Assembly: GCF_029852145.1 (NCBI RefSeq)
Contig: NC_079979.1
Coordinates: 15,883,901-15,947,900, forward strand
Direction: 5' to 3'
DNA: 64,000 bases
From: Microplitis mediator
Lineage: Eukaryota; Arthropoda; Insecta; Hymenoptera; Braconidae
Made by a program: the position numbers and the translations under genes. The notes below the pieces were generated by a model that saw only the letters and a program-made list of their open reading frames with translations, searched no databases and had not been told where the DNA came from. This document shows positions 46,581-58,201 of this stretch, piece after piece (position 1 is the stretch's first letter; the number at the start of each line of letters is the position of its first letter).

Positions 46581-46835
46581 TTGTTTAGCAGTTTAATATA
46601 AATTAGTATAAATTTATTTAAGTATTAAAACTCCGGACCGGAGTGAATTGGGAGTGAAATAAAATCCGCGTCACTCCGAGATCACTTCGCTAAAAAAAAA
46701 CTCCCAATTCACTCCGCATGCGGAGTGATTTTTTTCAAAACTCCGGAACTCCGAGTGGCGGAGTGAATGCGAAGTGAATTCGGAGTGAATTCGGATTTAA
46801 TTTCACTCCGAATTCACTCCGGATTTTTTACAGTG
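46013..46835. mobile_element. TA-site TIR element with CGGAGTGAAT motif-echo interior (best copy)
   Basis: Ends CACTGTAAAAAATTCGCGG and inverted CACTGTAAAAAATCCGGAG, TA on both sides (46011-46012, 46836-46837). The interior holds more than twenty copies of cggagtgaa or its complement, split by a CA-rich minisatellite. Confidence 0.85.
46276..46582. repeat. CA-rich compound minisatellite
   Basis: 18-bp units (cacacgcacacatttgca) at about 46321-46459, then three 16-bp units (cacacaaacacctgca) to about 46515, then a CA run to 46580. Long ORFs in several frames, including cysteine- and valine-rich ones on the minus strand, are artefacts. The alternating purine-pyrimidine sequence is prone to Z-DNA. 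Confidence 0.9.
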
Positions 46836-47133
46836 TATATTTCCGTATAACTTCAATATATTATTTATATATTTGAAAACTTATAATTTTAATATATTCA
46901 AAAATAAATGTTATTTATATATGGAAACAAATAAGAATACATATATAATTCACCATTATATGGCACGATATATGTACCATGTATTTAACTTTATAAATTT
47001 TTGTATATTTTCCGATATATAGAACCATATAAGTCTCCCCATATATGTAAGAATAAATAAAATCTATTCTTTTCTGTCTTCTTCTCTCTGTTATAAGATT
47101 CAAACATTGTGTTCAGAATATATATATATATAT

Positions 47134-48100
47134 TAGACTGGGCCAAAAAAATCGACTATTTTTTTTTTTTAACGATACTGTATAAATATTATTTGGGATG
47201 ACAAAAAAAAATTATTGTGAAAATTTGAGCCCTTAATTTTGATATTAAGAGGTGTATCATCGCAATTTTTTATTTTTTTTTAATGAGCGGGTTTTTGTCT
47301 CATAACTCTCAAACCATCGAGATAAACGAAATTGACTCAGATACATTTTTTGAAGGAAATTTGATGCTCTACAAAAAAGGTCTGATTGAAATTTTTCGTC
47401 ATATGAACTGTTTCCTTACAATCATGCTTTGAACGTTGGTATGATTTTAAAATTTGATTGTTCAACTTTGGAATTTTGTAATTCATGTAAAAATAAGATT
47501 CCGGAAAAAGACAATGATTATTCTTGAAGGAAATTGAATGCTCTACAAAAAAAGTCTCTTAACAATTTTCGCTAAATTCACTCCTTCAAAAGTTATTCAA
47601 GATTATTGAAGTCGTTTTACATAACTTCAACCTTGAATAACTTTTGAAGGAGTGAATTTAGCGAAAATTGTTAAGAGACTTTTTTTGTAGAGCATTCAAT
47701 TTTCTTCAAGAATCATCATTGTCTTTTTCCGGAATCTTATTTTTACATGAATTACAAAATTCCAAAGTTGAACAATCAAATTTTAAAATCATAACAATGT
47801 TCAAAGCATGATTATAAGGAAACGGTTCATCTGACAAAAAATTTCAATCAGATCTTTTTTGTAGAGCATTAAATTTTCTTCAAAAAATGTATCTGAGTCA
47901 ATTTCGTTTATCTCGATGGTTTGAGAGTTATGAGACAAAAACCCACTCATTAAAAAAAAATAAAAAATTGCGATGATACACCTCTTAATATCAAAATTAA
48001 GGGCTCAAATTTTCACAATAATTTTTTTTGGTCATCCCAAATAATATTTCCACAGTATCGTTAAAAAAAAAAAATAGTCGATTTTTTTGGCTCAGTCTAA
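47134..48100. mobile_element. Long foldback element, two arms of about 468 bp around a 30-bp loop
   Basis: Arm 47134-47601 (starting ttagactgggccaaaaaaat) is almost perfectly inverted in 47632-48100 (ending atttttttggctcagtctaa). The loop itself contains ttgaagtc / cttcaa pairing. It sits in a TA repeat, consistent with a TA target. No ORF. Confidence 0.92.
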
Positions 48101-48119
48101 TATAGATATATATATATAT

Positions 48120-48191
<72 letters not shown>
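48101..48191. repeat. TA microsatellite
   Basis: Nearly uninterrupted (TA)n of about 85 bp directly after the foldback. A shorter (TA)n at 47119-47132 precedes the foldback. Confidence 0.95.
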
Positions 48192-48196
<5 letters not shown>

Positions 48197-48243
48197 CTAG
48201 CTTACAAATTTACATATATAATTATCAATATATGCAATACATA

Positions 48244-49601
48244 GGGGAGGGAGGGGCAAAAGGGGGTACTTAAGGAAATACCAAGTTTTCGAGGACTCAA
48301 ATACGCTAAATATATTTTTAACTTCCCGCTAAGAAAATTGTAAATTTTCAAAAATTCGGGAAGTTATTGGTTTCGGTCCGATTTACGAAAATCGAATTTC
48401 CATCAGATGTCGACGTTTCGAGGTCCTAGGAAGCTATCCTGACTAATTTCACGATGATGTCCGAGTGTATGTATGTGTGTACGTACGTACGTACGTACGT
48501 ACGTATGTACGTACGTACGTACGTACGTATGTATGTATGTAAATATTCATAACTCTTGAACGGATGAACCGATTTTGATCGTTGAGGTGTCATTCGACGC
48601 GGCTTGTTAATGTCTTGAGGCCGTAGAAATTTGAACTTAATCGGTAGGGTGCGTTCAGAGATATTTCAAAAATAAAATTTTTTCAAAAATGTTTTATTTG
48701 GATAACTTCCAATTTGCTCGATGGATTGATTCCAAAATCTAATCAGCTCTAAAACTCTATAAGCCGCGTCGAATGCCACCTCAACCATCAAAATCGGTTC
48801 ATTCGTTCAAGAGAAACCGTTGACGAAAGAATTCAAAAAAAATTTTTTCCTTGGTTTTTTTGAAATTTCTCAAAAACGGCTGAGTAAATCAATTTCAAAA
48901 TTCGACCAGCTTTAGAACTTGATAAAACGCGTCGATTGCCACCTCAACCATCAAAATCGGTTGATTCGTTCGCGAGATATCGTGGAAGAAAGAAATGCTA
49001 AAAAATGGTTTTTTACAAAACAATGGCATACAAAAGTATTTGCGAGCTCGAAGAGCTCGAAAATATATTCACAATAATGTTTTCGAGCTCAGCGAGCTCG
49101 AAAACAGCGGGAAGTTTTGGGGCTGGCCCGCAGGGTCAACTGACAGACCGATTTTTTTTTAATGATATTCAAAGTAAATAGAAGAAATTTTCAGTTACCG
49201 TTAAAAAAAAATTTTTCATTTCTGCGGGCAAAGTGGGGTACCCCCTAAAAAAGGTAAAAAAAAACATTTCTGGATTTTAAACGAATTTGATTAAATTGAA
49301 TTTTTTTTTAAGTAATTTACATGAAGAAAAATTGTATTTTACATGTTTATTGGAGACAAAAGAAGAAAAAAAATTTTTAATAGTTTTTATTATAAAACAA
49401 ACGTCATTAATATTTTTCAACTGACAATTGATTTTTGAAAAAGTTTACAAAAAAAAATTCAAAGTAACGCTTAATTATATTTACAGAAGTGATTTTGGAA
49501 TGTTTAAAAACCATTTAAAATATAAAATTTTTTTTTATCAAATTTTGGGCGTACCCCGTTTTGCCTACCCTACCCCCTTTTGCCCCCCCCCCCCCTTCCC
49601 C
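48244..49601. mobile_element. TA-site TIR element, GGGGCAAAAGGGGGTAC family, carrying an R1 repeat
   Basis: Ends ggggagggaggggcaaaagg then gggtac, and the inverse ggggtac-cccgttttgcc then a C-run and ttcccc. TA flanks at 48242-48243 and 49602-49603. The R1 repeat at 48317-49154 is nested inside it. Confidence 0.75.
48317..49154 (+). repeat. Dispersed repeat R1, copy 4
   Basis: Full block order of R1, with a CGTA microsatellite at 48478-48540 and the tail agttttggggctggcccgca. Confidence 0.85.
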
Positions 49602-49728
49602 TAATTAATTATATTAAAACTTACTATATCATATATAAGAAAATATATATCGTTTTTGGCCACTTATATGGTCCCATATTGATTACATATTTTTCCATAT
49701 ATATTTATCATAAATGGTATTTTTATGC

Positions 49729-50094
49729 AGGTAGGGCTCACAGTAAAATTTAAGTTAGAAAAATAAAAAAACTAAGTTTAGGTAAATTAGTATAATCCGA
49801 AATCGTCCAATCAACTGTTTATATCGAAACTTAAACAATCATCGATGGTCTCCTGTATTGACATATCGACTCAAACCAGTTGGATAATTGCACTCACACG
49901 GTCTTTCGAATTTATCAAGCGTATTCGTTGCTACGGTTACCACAGTCAACAAGGGTTTATTGACTTGCTCACGTTCCTTCAATTTAACTCTTGATAAACA
50001 ACTATATAACTATATACTATACTCAATATATACAGAAAGCTCGGGGTAGTGTAGTAAAGCAAGTAAGCAAGCAAGCATTTACTAACATTGAACG
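49729..50094 (+). promoter_or_regulatory. Probable promoter and 5' leader of the CFAP53-like gene
   Basis: Single-copy looking sequence upstream of the ATG at 50095. TATA-type runs (actatataactatatac near 50000, caatatatac at 50026) lie 60-95 bases before the start codon. No mapped start site. Confidence 0.4.
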
Positions 50095-53000
50095 ATGAGC
50101 GTGTTGGCAAGATCAAGAACAGACTCAAGTCGAGTGGAAACCTATCAAACGAAACGCAGCGATGTCGTTGGTACCGCGACTATTCCGCTTGGATACAAAT
50201 TACGTCAACAGATTGTTGGTGCAAAGTATCCCGAGCTCAAGACAAACCAGCTTCGGCTGCAAGGAGGCGGTAGAAATAACGCTATAAAACGACCTCAATA
50301 TCCCCAATCAGGTGATAGGATACTTAATACTCAAGTGTACGACTCGGTGATACCCACAGATCCAAGATTTTATTCAAATGCGCTTTTGTGTGACGACAAA
50401 AAGCTCGAGTATTCACGAAATTCATTCACGTTGAAGGACAGAACTGATAAAACTATTAGGAGAAATCAAATACGTGATTGCATTCAAAAAAGTAAGTTTT
50501 TAGTTTTCTATAGTAATTACTTATGTTAAGGGGAACCACTAGTGTGAAATTTTGAAAAAATCAATTTTTTTTTGTATAATCCGATAGTCTACAGCTTCAA
50601 AAATAACATACTAAAATTTAAAGTGCATATCTCGAATAGTTTTTTTGAGTTACAGCCATCTGAAGAGCAGCCGCTTATCGGTTCTCAAAAATACATTTTT
50701 TAAAATTGTTGCAGTTATAACGCGAAGACAAATCATCCGATCGATTTGATGATGCGAATTTCGATCGAATTGCAGCTTCTTTTATATATCCCGAGTCAAA
50801 ACAAAAATTCGAGTTTAATCCTCAAAAGCCTCAATTCCTTTGATGCTTCATTTGCCGCCCAGAAAGTAACTCTACTTTGGTACTCAAAATTTTCAATGAA
50901 AACTATGAGGTCTAAATACAAATAATTTATCGGTTTTAAATTATAACTACACGGAAAGAAATTTTCTTTAAAAATTACCGTTAAATTCACTGTAATCGTG
51001 GGACGACCGGCACGACCTAATCATTTGTCGGTACGTGAGATAATTTTTAACTTTTTTTCAACAAATTTTACCGTAGTCTACTGTAAATTTTATTCGGTTT
51101 TCGATAAATTTTATGAAGTCTACCATAAAATAAATCAATTTTTTCGTAATTTTTATTTCAAAAATGGTAATAAATAAAAGCGCCGCATTATGTCCCACGA
51201 TTACAGTGAATTTAACGGTAATTTTAAAAGAAAATTTCTTTCCGTGTAAGACCTCAAAATCCTCAACGAATGAAAAGTTATATTTCGGACTTTGAAAAAT
51301 GTTAGATAGAAAAGGGAAGGGAAAGAATACGTCGAATGAGACTTTTGAGGTTCTAATGTGGATACAATTATTCTTGATCCTCAAAAACCTCATTGAGAAC
51401 TTTCAGACTTAAATCCGAATTTGTTTTTTGACTCGGAATGTTACTGCGTACCATGAATCTCCAGTTTTCCGTTCGAATCAAAAATGTAATTTTGGCAGGC
51501 CAGAAATCATCAAATTTTCGCGCAAAATTTGAAATTTTTTTTAAAAACTCCACCATTTTGTTAAATTTCAATTTTATTCTTAGCCCAAGGGCCATGGTAC
51601 GAGAAATACCTTCTAGTTTAATAAACTTTTTGGTTTTTTTTATTTCATCCACTGTAAAAGGACTTTTTTTTTAGTGTTATGAAATTGTGAATAACTCGCT
51701 GAATTTTTTATTTTTTGATCCTAAAATTTTATGTTGTATTCATTATATATCCAAAAATATATCCTTAAAACATTAAAACATTCCATGCAGTAGTTTTCTT
51801 TGAAAAAATTCCCAAAATTCATTTTTTTTTCGGGCGATCACACTAGTAGTTTCCCTTAAGATGAAATTAAGTATGGAAATTTTGTTTCAAGAATATTAAT
51901 GTTTAAAAATAAGTCATCATTGTTGGTCTTAAAATTAAAAGGAAAAAAATTTTTTTTAATTATTTTTTTCTGATTATCTTAAATTATTTCCAACCCATAG
52001 TTAATTATACACAAAAAATGTTCCACATTTTTAATTCGTGATTTTAATAATAAAGTTAAATGTTAGCTTTGAAATATTTTTTATTCGAATAATTAAAAAC
52101 AAATTTTATTAGTGATAAATATCACCATGGTCCATTTTGCCTCAGTTATCACATTACCTTGATTAACAGTAATGTACTCTATCATATACAGAAGACCTAA
52201 ATTACCTGTATGATATTAATTCTCAGCATAATATAAATGCCTATTAGTTTCTCAAACTTAATCAAAAGCTCCGCCCTATAGATTAGATTACATTGACTGA
52301 CCTGTAACCTTCAATCTCTAACCTCTATTGTTATGTTGTTCCTGTAACAAGATACATCAGCAAACGAGGAAGACATCAATATTCGCCGTGCAAAGCTTCG
52401 CAACATGATTTCATCAGAGGAAGCCTTATTGTCAAGAGAGCTCGTCAATCTAGATCACAAGCGCAAAGACACTCGAGCTGAAGAAGCTGCCAAGCAGGAT
52501 GAGTTACATCGCATTCGAGAAGAGGAAGAGCGACGCCATCTAGTAACGTCAAAGCGACAGCAACAGTACTTTGAAAACAGCCCAGAGGCCCGGGACAAAA
52601 TGTCGCGGGAAATAGCTCGCGGGGTAAAGTTCGCGAACTTGGCTCAGATATTGGAAAAAGATTTACGGCATCGTGAAGAGAAACAATTGGACCAACTGTG
52701 GGACGAAATAATGTCTAAGGAAGCGGCAGCACAAAAACAACGCGAAAATAATTTATTAGCTAAACGCAGAGCGCGGGAAAGAGAAACAGGTTTCATTTTG
52801 TCGCAACAGATGGCCGCGCGATCATCAACTGGGGAAGAATTGCGTCGCCAACGCGAAGAAGAGCGACAGGAATTAGAGAATCTGTGGGCGCAAGTGAGGG
52901 AAGAAGAGGTTCGTAATTTAGAAGCTGAGAGACTAAAACGGGAGAAACTTAAACGAGATCTTGAGGAACAATTGACGGAAGCGCGAAAGCAGTTTGCTGA

Positions 53001-53661
53001 TAAAATGAAACAGGAGGCAGCAGTCGCGGAAAAATTGAAATTTATTAGCGAGGCAGAAATAAATGAAGAAAAAAAACGTATTTCCGATTCGAAAATTCAA
53101 TTACAGAAAGAAATAAGTGCCTATATGAAGTATTTGGAGGAACTGAAGGCTGAACAGGCGAAGAGAAAAGAAGAAGTTGAAGCGATAATCGAACAATCGG
53201 CGAGGGATATTGAGGCAAGGCGTGATTTAGCACGTAAACAGTATCAAGAACACCAGGCGAGATTGAGACATGAAATTATTAGAGCTAGAGATGATCAGCT
53301 CAAGGCCAAACGTGATTTGGAAGCTCAACAACGGAGAAAAGTTAAAGAAGAGCGGGAGGTCTGTCGGAAAGATGCTCAACTTGCGGCGGCTGCTTGCGTC
53401 GAAGACATTTATAAGAAAAAGGAAATGGCACTACGGTACCGACAGGAACTGCAAGCTCAGCTTGAACTACAGGAGATTAATAAACGCCGCGAAGCTATGG
53501 AGGATATGGAAAAATACCAGCGCTCTTTGAAAGAACAGGATGAGTATGAGAAGTTTAAGGACGAGGTTGTAAAGAAGCCTGATTTTATTCCAGTTGATGC
53601 TTTCAAGTTTATGATGAAGGAATGCGCTGCTAGACAAGACAGTAAACAGAAAAATTTTTAA
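50095..53661 (+). CDS. CFAP53: CFAP53/CCDC11-like ciliary coiled-coil protein (two exons)
   Basis: Exons 50095-50491 and 52352-53661 with a phase-1 intron (a|gtaagt ... aacaag|at) give 568 residues, close to vertebrate CFAP53 (about 514). Residues 1-133 are a low-complexity, mostly non-helical N-terminal segment. From about 134 to 545 the protein is one long charged coiled coil (runs such as REEEERRH, EEERQELENLWAQ, RRKVKEEREV), typical of the trichohyalin-plectin-homology group. The order LRHREEKQLDQLWDEIMSKE ... LRYRQELQAQLELQE fits CFAP53. CFAP45, MNS1 or trichoplein are alternatives. In animals CFAP53 sits inside doublet microtubules. In an insect the expected sites are sperm flagella and chordotonal cilia (family knowledge). 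I chose the ATG at 50095 because it keeps the frame open to the donor. The intron houses nested MITEs. Confidence 0.85.
50530..51855. mobile_element. TTAA-site TIR element in the CFAP53-like intron
   Basis: Ends GGGGAACCACTAGTGTGA and inverted GGGAAACTACTAGTGTGA, flanked by TTAA (50526-50529, 51856-51859). 1.3 kb, no transposase ORF. It fills most of the 1.86-kb intron and contains a second MITE. piggyBac-like by target site. Confidence 0.8.
50950..51246. mobile_element. TA-site foldback MITE nested in the TTAA element
   Basis: Arms of about 57 bp begin CACGGAAAGAAATTTTCTTT and pass through accgttaaattcactgtaat and cgtgggac on both sides. TA flanks at 50948-50949 and 51247-51248. 297 bp. Confidence 0.88.
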
Positions 53662-53671
53662 CAAGTTTTTT

Positions 53672-53677
53672 AATAAA
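53672..53677 (+). promoter_or_regulatory. Polyadenylation signal AATAAA of the CFAP53-like gene
   Basis: Eleven bases after the stop codon, very close but the first AATAAA. T-rich sequence follows. Confidence 0.55.
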
Positions 53678-53763
53678 ATTTATTGATTATTTTTTTTTTC
53701 ATTGTTTACTTTTCTGGTGAATTCGAAAAATTTCGTGTGTGCAAGTAAAATTTTTTTTTCTTA

Positions 53764-54492
53764 CACTATAAAAAAAGGAGTTAGTCCAGGCGGTGTAGGG
53801 GTTAAAATTTTTAGTGTTAAATTTCAACACCGAAAGCGGTGTTAAAATAACACCGCTGCCGGTGTAAATATTCTTTACTGGTGTTAAAAAAATTTCCCGG
53901 TGTTAAAAATATTTAACTTTGTGAATATTTTTACTTACTCGATGACTATAGCGAATTAGTGTTTTTATTAATTAATTAAATTATACACTGTAAAAAGAGC
54001 GGTGTTAAAAATGGACTCATATTAACTCCGCCCGGTGTTAAAATGAAATTACACCAGTGTAGGAGGCGTAATTCGGCGGTGTTAAAATACCCGTGTTAAA
54101 CCATTGTAAAAACAGATAATACCGGTGTAAAACCGGGGTAAGCTGCGTCTGCTTGAAGTATTAACTTTAAAGATTATAAAACACAAAAAATGTCAGTTCT
54201 TTATGAAAATTAATAAAAAATATCATTTATTAACAAGTATAGTGATCGAGTAAGTAAAAATATTCACAAAATAAAATATTTTAACACCGGTAAAGAATAT
54301 CTACACCGGCGGCGGCGTTATTTTAACACCGGTCTAGAATATTTACACCGGTGGCGGCGTTTTCACACTGCTTTCAGTGTCGAAATTTAACACCGCCGAT
54401 TTTAATACCTACACCGCTTGGACTTACCCCGGTGATTTTTTACAGCGTAGTGTTAAATTGAATACATTTTTAACACCGCTCTATTTACAGTG
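53764..54492. mobile_element. Overlapping TA-site elements with CGGTGTTAAAA motif-echo
   Basis: One pair of ends, CACTATAAAAAAAGGAGTTAG (53764) and inverted CGCTGTAAAAAATCACCGG (54447), forms a foldback with long arms. A second pair, CACTGTAAAAAGAGCGGTG (53986) and inverted CACTGTAAATAGAGCGGTG (54492), overlaps it rather than nesting. All four ends are next to TA. The interior is full of accggtgttaaaa copies. Confidence 0.7.
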
Positions 54493-54494
54493 TA

Positions 54495-56411
54495 ATATCT
54501 GAATTATGACGTTTACTTGACATTTGAAATGTATAATGTCTGTCTTTTTATAAAAAAATTATGACATTGGACTGTAGTGATGCTTATTTTAAATAGTAGA
54601 CAATTCATTGACTATAAATTTTTTTTATGTTTAATTAAAAGGAAATAAAAGAAAATAATTTCTGACATCTGGAACATTTTTTTTTTACTCAGTACATCCT
54701 GTCAGCATTTTTTACCATAATTTTATAATTAAGTTTAAGGCAGGTGAATGACTTTTGAAAAGTGGTTCTGATTTTTTGACACTAGAAATTTGTAATGGAA
54801 ACAAAAAGGCAGTTTTGCGTGTTATTGAGTACCTAAACCATTTTACAAACTCGCGCGACAATTAAGTAAACTGAGTAAAACAATTTTCCTATACTTGCCA
54901 GTTTATTTATTTATTATTTTTTTCGTTTTTGCAAACAAGCTGTCGTTTCTTTTCAACATTAATTAAATTACAGTAGTATGCTTGTGACATCGGAAAACGA
55001 CTGACCTGTTGAGATAAAAAATTAGAAACTCGTTATTATTTTATGCAAATTATTTTTAAAAAAATATTCCATAATTTCGTATCTTTATTTAAATGAAAAC
55101 TTGGATTCGTATCCACCTGGCCGGATTACTTGTCATTCAACAATGAATTACATCTCTCGCAAATGGTAGTAGAGCTGTTTCATATTCTCGGCCTCATTTA
55201 CTACTCTACAAATAGCTTGCGCACTTTTAGATTACTTTCCTAAAAACTGACACGCCAGTTCATTCATGACACTATTCCGCATATTTTATTCCTGTCACCT
55301 TCATATCCATGTTATTTCACTCGCCATTTATTTTTTTTTTGCATAACAAAAATAAAATAAATATTTAAAAAAAAAATTTTACTTTTGTTTTTAATTTAAA
55401 AAACTATTTTATGAATTTAACATTAGGGTATATATTTTTTCGCGAATTCAGTTCACATGTCCAGAGCTTCCGTGCATAGAAAGTTTAACTGACACAGAAA
55501 TTGACCCACGTTCGATGTATGAAATTCAATAGCAAAAAAAATTAAAAAATAAAATTGGATCCACATTGTTTTTTTTTTTTTTATCAGAATTAGTAACACT
55601 AAAAAATAGTTCATCATGGAAGTCTAGTTTATTTGCCGAGTGAATAAAAAAAAAAGTTACAGAGGAATAAAAAAAAAAAATGTAAATATAACGACTACCT
55701 AATCCTTTATAATTTTTTTGTTTACATTTTTTCTCCGTCTGTCATAACCGGGTGAGTAATATATTTTTTGCTAGTGCATGGCACAGTGACTTTCTGACTT
55801 TGTGCAAGCGTATGCTTTGTACTACAACGAGCGCTCTGTCCTATTTTACCCAGGACATTTCCAGTGAGCCACTAAGGCGCAGTCAACCCTTAACACGCTT
55901 TTCCGGCATAGTTTATTTTAATATTTCACCGGAGCGAGAACAAAGTTGAGAGAAAATACAAAACGTTGAGTTGGCCTGAGAAATACCTGAGGGAACGTCG
56001 CAACTCTGCAGCACTCTTTCACTCTTATTCCCTTCCTGACCAACTTTTGCGGACGGGAGGAGGACCTAGAGGTTTCTGTGTCCCTGATGACAGATTTAGA
56101 GTCGAGTATATTTGACGGCTGCCTTAACTGCTCGCGAGTTGACTAAAGACTCGAGGAAACTTTTCGACGCAAGTCAAATTAAGACAAATATGAGAAACAC
56201 TATTTTATTTTATTTATTATTTTATACTTTCATTTACTACCGTGCGCTTTTTCCACAGTTCTCTAGCTAGGATTTTTAAATTTAAATTAATGGTATTGTA
56301 CATTTGTCTTGTGTATTTTTAAAAATTTTTAAAAAAGATACAGAAAAATATCTAAATTTAAAATTGGGTTAAAGTTGTCAGTAAAATTTTTTTTTAAATT
56401 CTCAAGGAAAA
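54495..56411. other. Intergenic, no gene seen
   Basis: AT-rich to 55740. 55750-56180 is less AT-rich and looks single-copy but has no ORF above 65 codons and no recognisable product. Confidence 0.4.
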
Positions 56412-56893
56412 CACTGTGAAAAAAGCGGTGGTAAAATCGACTTATTTTAACACTGGTACAGTGACAATATGAACCTGCTGCTTAGCGGTGTAATCCAATC
56501 GATGGTAAAACGGTGTATATGCGAAGTAAATTAACTCTGATCGGAGTATCAGGGAATAAGTTTTGTAGGATTTACAAAACTTAAAAAAAATAATAATGAA
56601 ATTTTGTTAAAATTACGGAATTATGGTTAATTGAGATAAAAAACGATTTCATTACTCATAAATTGAATAACGGTCACTTGAATTAAACTGATTAAATTGC
56701 GTAAATTTTTGATTACGTATCAAATTAAGTATTTAGGAACAATACAATAATTATTTTTATTATAACTTGGATGTTTTTTATATGGTTATGAATCGCGTCA
56801 CTAATTTCAAAAGGACATATCTTTATACGGCCTTTTGGCTTTGGTCACTAAGTTTAAAACCGCTAGGGCGTATAATTTTATTTTCAATTGCTA

Positions 56894-57588
56894 CCCTTGT
56901 AGGAAAAAGCAATAGGCCGAAGCTTGGTCGAGGCTTGGCGCAAGACTTATTAACTCTGGGGGAAGCTTGAAATCCAAGCTTGGCCCGAGTCTGTCTAAGC
57001 ATCGAAATGATAACATCGAGCCAAGCTTGAATGACAATATTGTGCCAAGACTGTTGCTAAATAAGCATCTATACTTATTAAAAATAAATTAAAAAAAAAA
57101 AAAAAACATTAGTAGACATTTGCGTGATGGTAACATATGGAAATAAATTTATACCCAGAGAAATCAGGTAGATCGATGAAACTAATTTTTTTTGCATTTG
57201 CTGGGTCTCGAACCTGGTCCTTCATGGCTGCTAGGCAAGTGTCTTATCCACTAGGCTGTTATACTATACATAGAAGCCAGAGGTTTTTAGGTACCATTTG
57301 TTATTTAGACTGGTAAACCAGGGCTTGTTATTTGAGTATTGGCTGAATCTTGCCCCAAGTCTGACAAACCAAGGCTTGTTACTTGAGTAGTGGCTGAATC
57401 TTGGCCCAAGACTGGCGAACCGAGGCTTGTTACTTGAGTAGTGGCTGATTCTTGGCCCAAGACTGGTGAACCGAGGCTCGTTACTTCAACGCTGGTTGGA
57501 TCTTAGACCAACCTTTGGAGACCGAGCCTGGGTAGCCCAGTATTGTGCCAAGACCGACCCTGTTGAAAATTTTTTTTTTCTACAAGGG
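56894..57588 (+). mobile_element. TIR element with CTTGGCCCAAG motif-echo and tRNA-like core, copy B (best ends)
   Basis: Ends CCCTTGTAGGAAAAA and inverted CCCTTGTAGAAAAAAA, TA on both sides (56892-56893, 57589-57590). It has one extra unit of the internal repeat (gaggcttgttacttgagtag then tggctga) compared with copy A, showing that the internal array expands. Confidence 0.82.
57200..57263 (-). ncRNA. tRNA-like core of copy B
   Basis: Same A box (cctagtggataagac) and B box (ggttcgagacc) as in copies A and C. Confidence 0.65.
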
Positions 57589-58201
57589 TAATTATTATTC
57601 TAAAGCTGAAAATTGAAAAAAAAAATTGAGAGCCAAAAGGGCGTATAGTTTAAGCTATATGCCCTTTTGGCTTTCAAAATTTTTTTTCAATTTTAAGCTA
57701 TAAAATAAGTATAAGCCGAATAGCAATGAAAAAAAAGTTATACAATTTTTTGCATGGCTTTAGAGACTTTCTTAAAGCCAAAAGGGCCTATAAAAATATG
57801 TCCCTTTGGAATTGGTAACGCAAAATAATTTGAAGATAATAAATTAATCATTGATAATTTTATTTTATTTATCTCGCTGCTCTAGTATGCAAAGAGAATT
57901 GAATGATAAAAATCTATTTCTTATATTTCTTATTATAGTATTAATATATCATTGTGGACAAATATTCTTTGGATTCCTCTATAAGTTGATGAATTTGTTG
58001 CATCATTAATTTTTTTAACACCGCTTAACATCGCTAACGGTATTATTTTAACACCGTTTTCGGGGTTAAACTTAACACCAGCATAGCATAGATCCACAGT
58101 GTTTTTTTTTCAGTGCACTAATGAAACAATGGCAATAACATTCCAATTATAAACATAAAATGAATTTTTTTCCTACGTACTTACTAAGAAATCGGTTTAA
58201 T

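Larger units (their letters stand above)
45855..49728. mobile_element. Outer ATATATGG-motif element split by three other insertions
   Basis: Left edge gcatgaaaatatcgtatatg and right edge (inverted) gcataaaaataccatttatg form imperfect TIRs. The remaining own sequence (45855-46010, 46838-47130, 48200-48240, 49610-49728) is full of ccatatatg / catatataa echoes. Inserts are at 46013-46835, 47134-48100 and 48244-49601. Confidence 0.5.
56412..58115. mobile_element. Possible GGTGTTAAA-family element enclosing copy B
   Basis: Left cactgtgaaaaaagcggtgg and right region aacaccgtttt...cagtgtttttttttcagtg resemble the 53986 family ends in inverted orientation, with copy B of the CTTGGCCCAAG element inside. 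Around 57600-57850 the motif gccaaaagggc / gccctttggctt recurs. Weak. Confidence 0.35.

Noticed and set aside
46224..46596. Several overlapping ORFs of 84-117 codons, cysteine/valine-rich on minus and His/Thr-rich on plus
   Set aside because: They are the frames of a CA-rich minisatellite; the repeat unit explains every residue pattern.
50088..50273. Alternative ATG and frame at 50088
   Set aside because: It is out of frame with the exon that joins to the coiled coil; 50095 keeps the frame to the splice donor.
53045..53664. Minus-strand ORFs within the CFAP53-like exon 2
   Set aside because: Shadows of the coiled-coil frame, with no own features.
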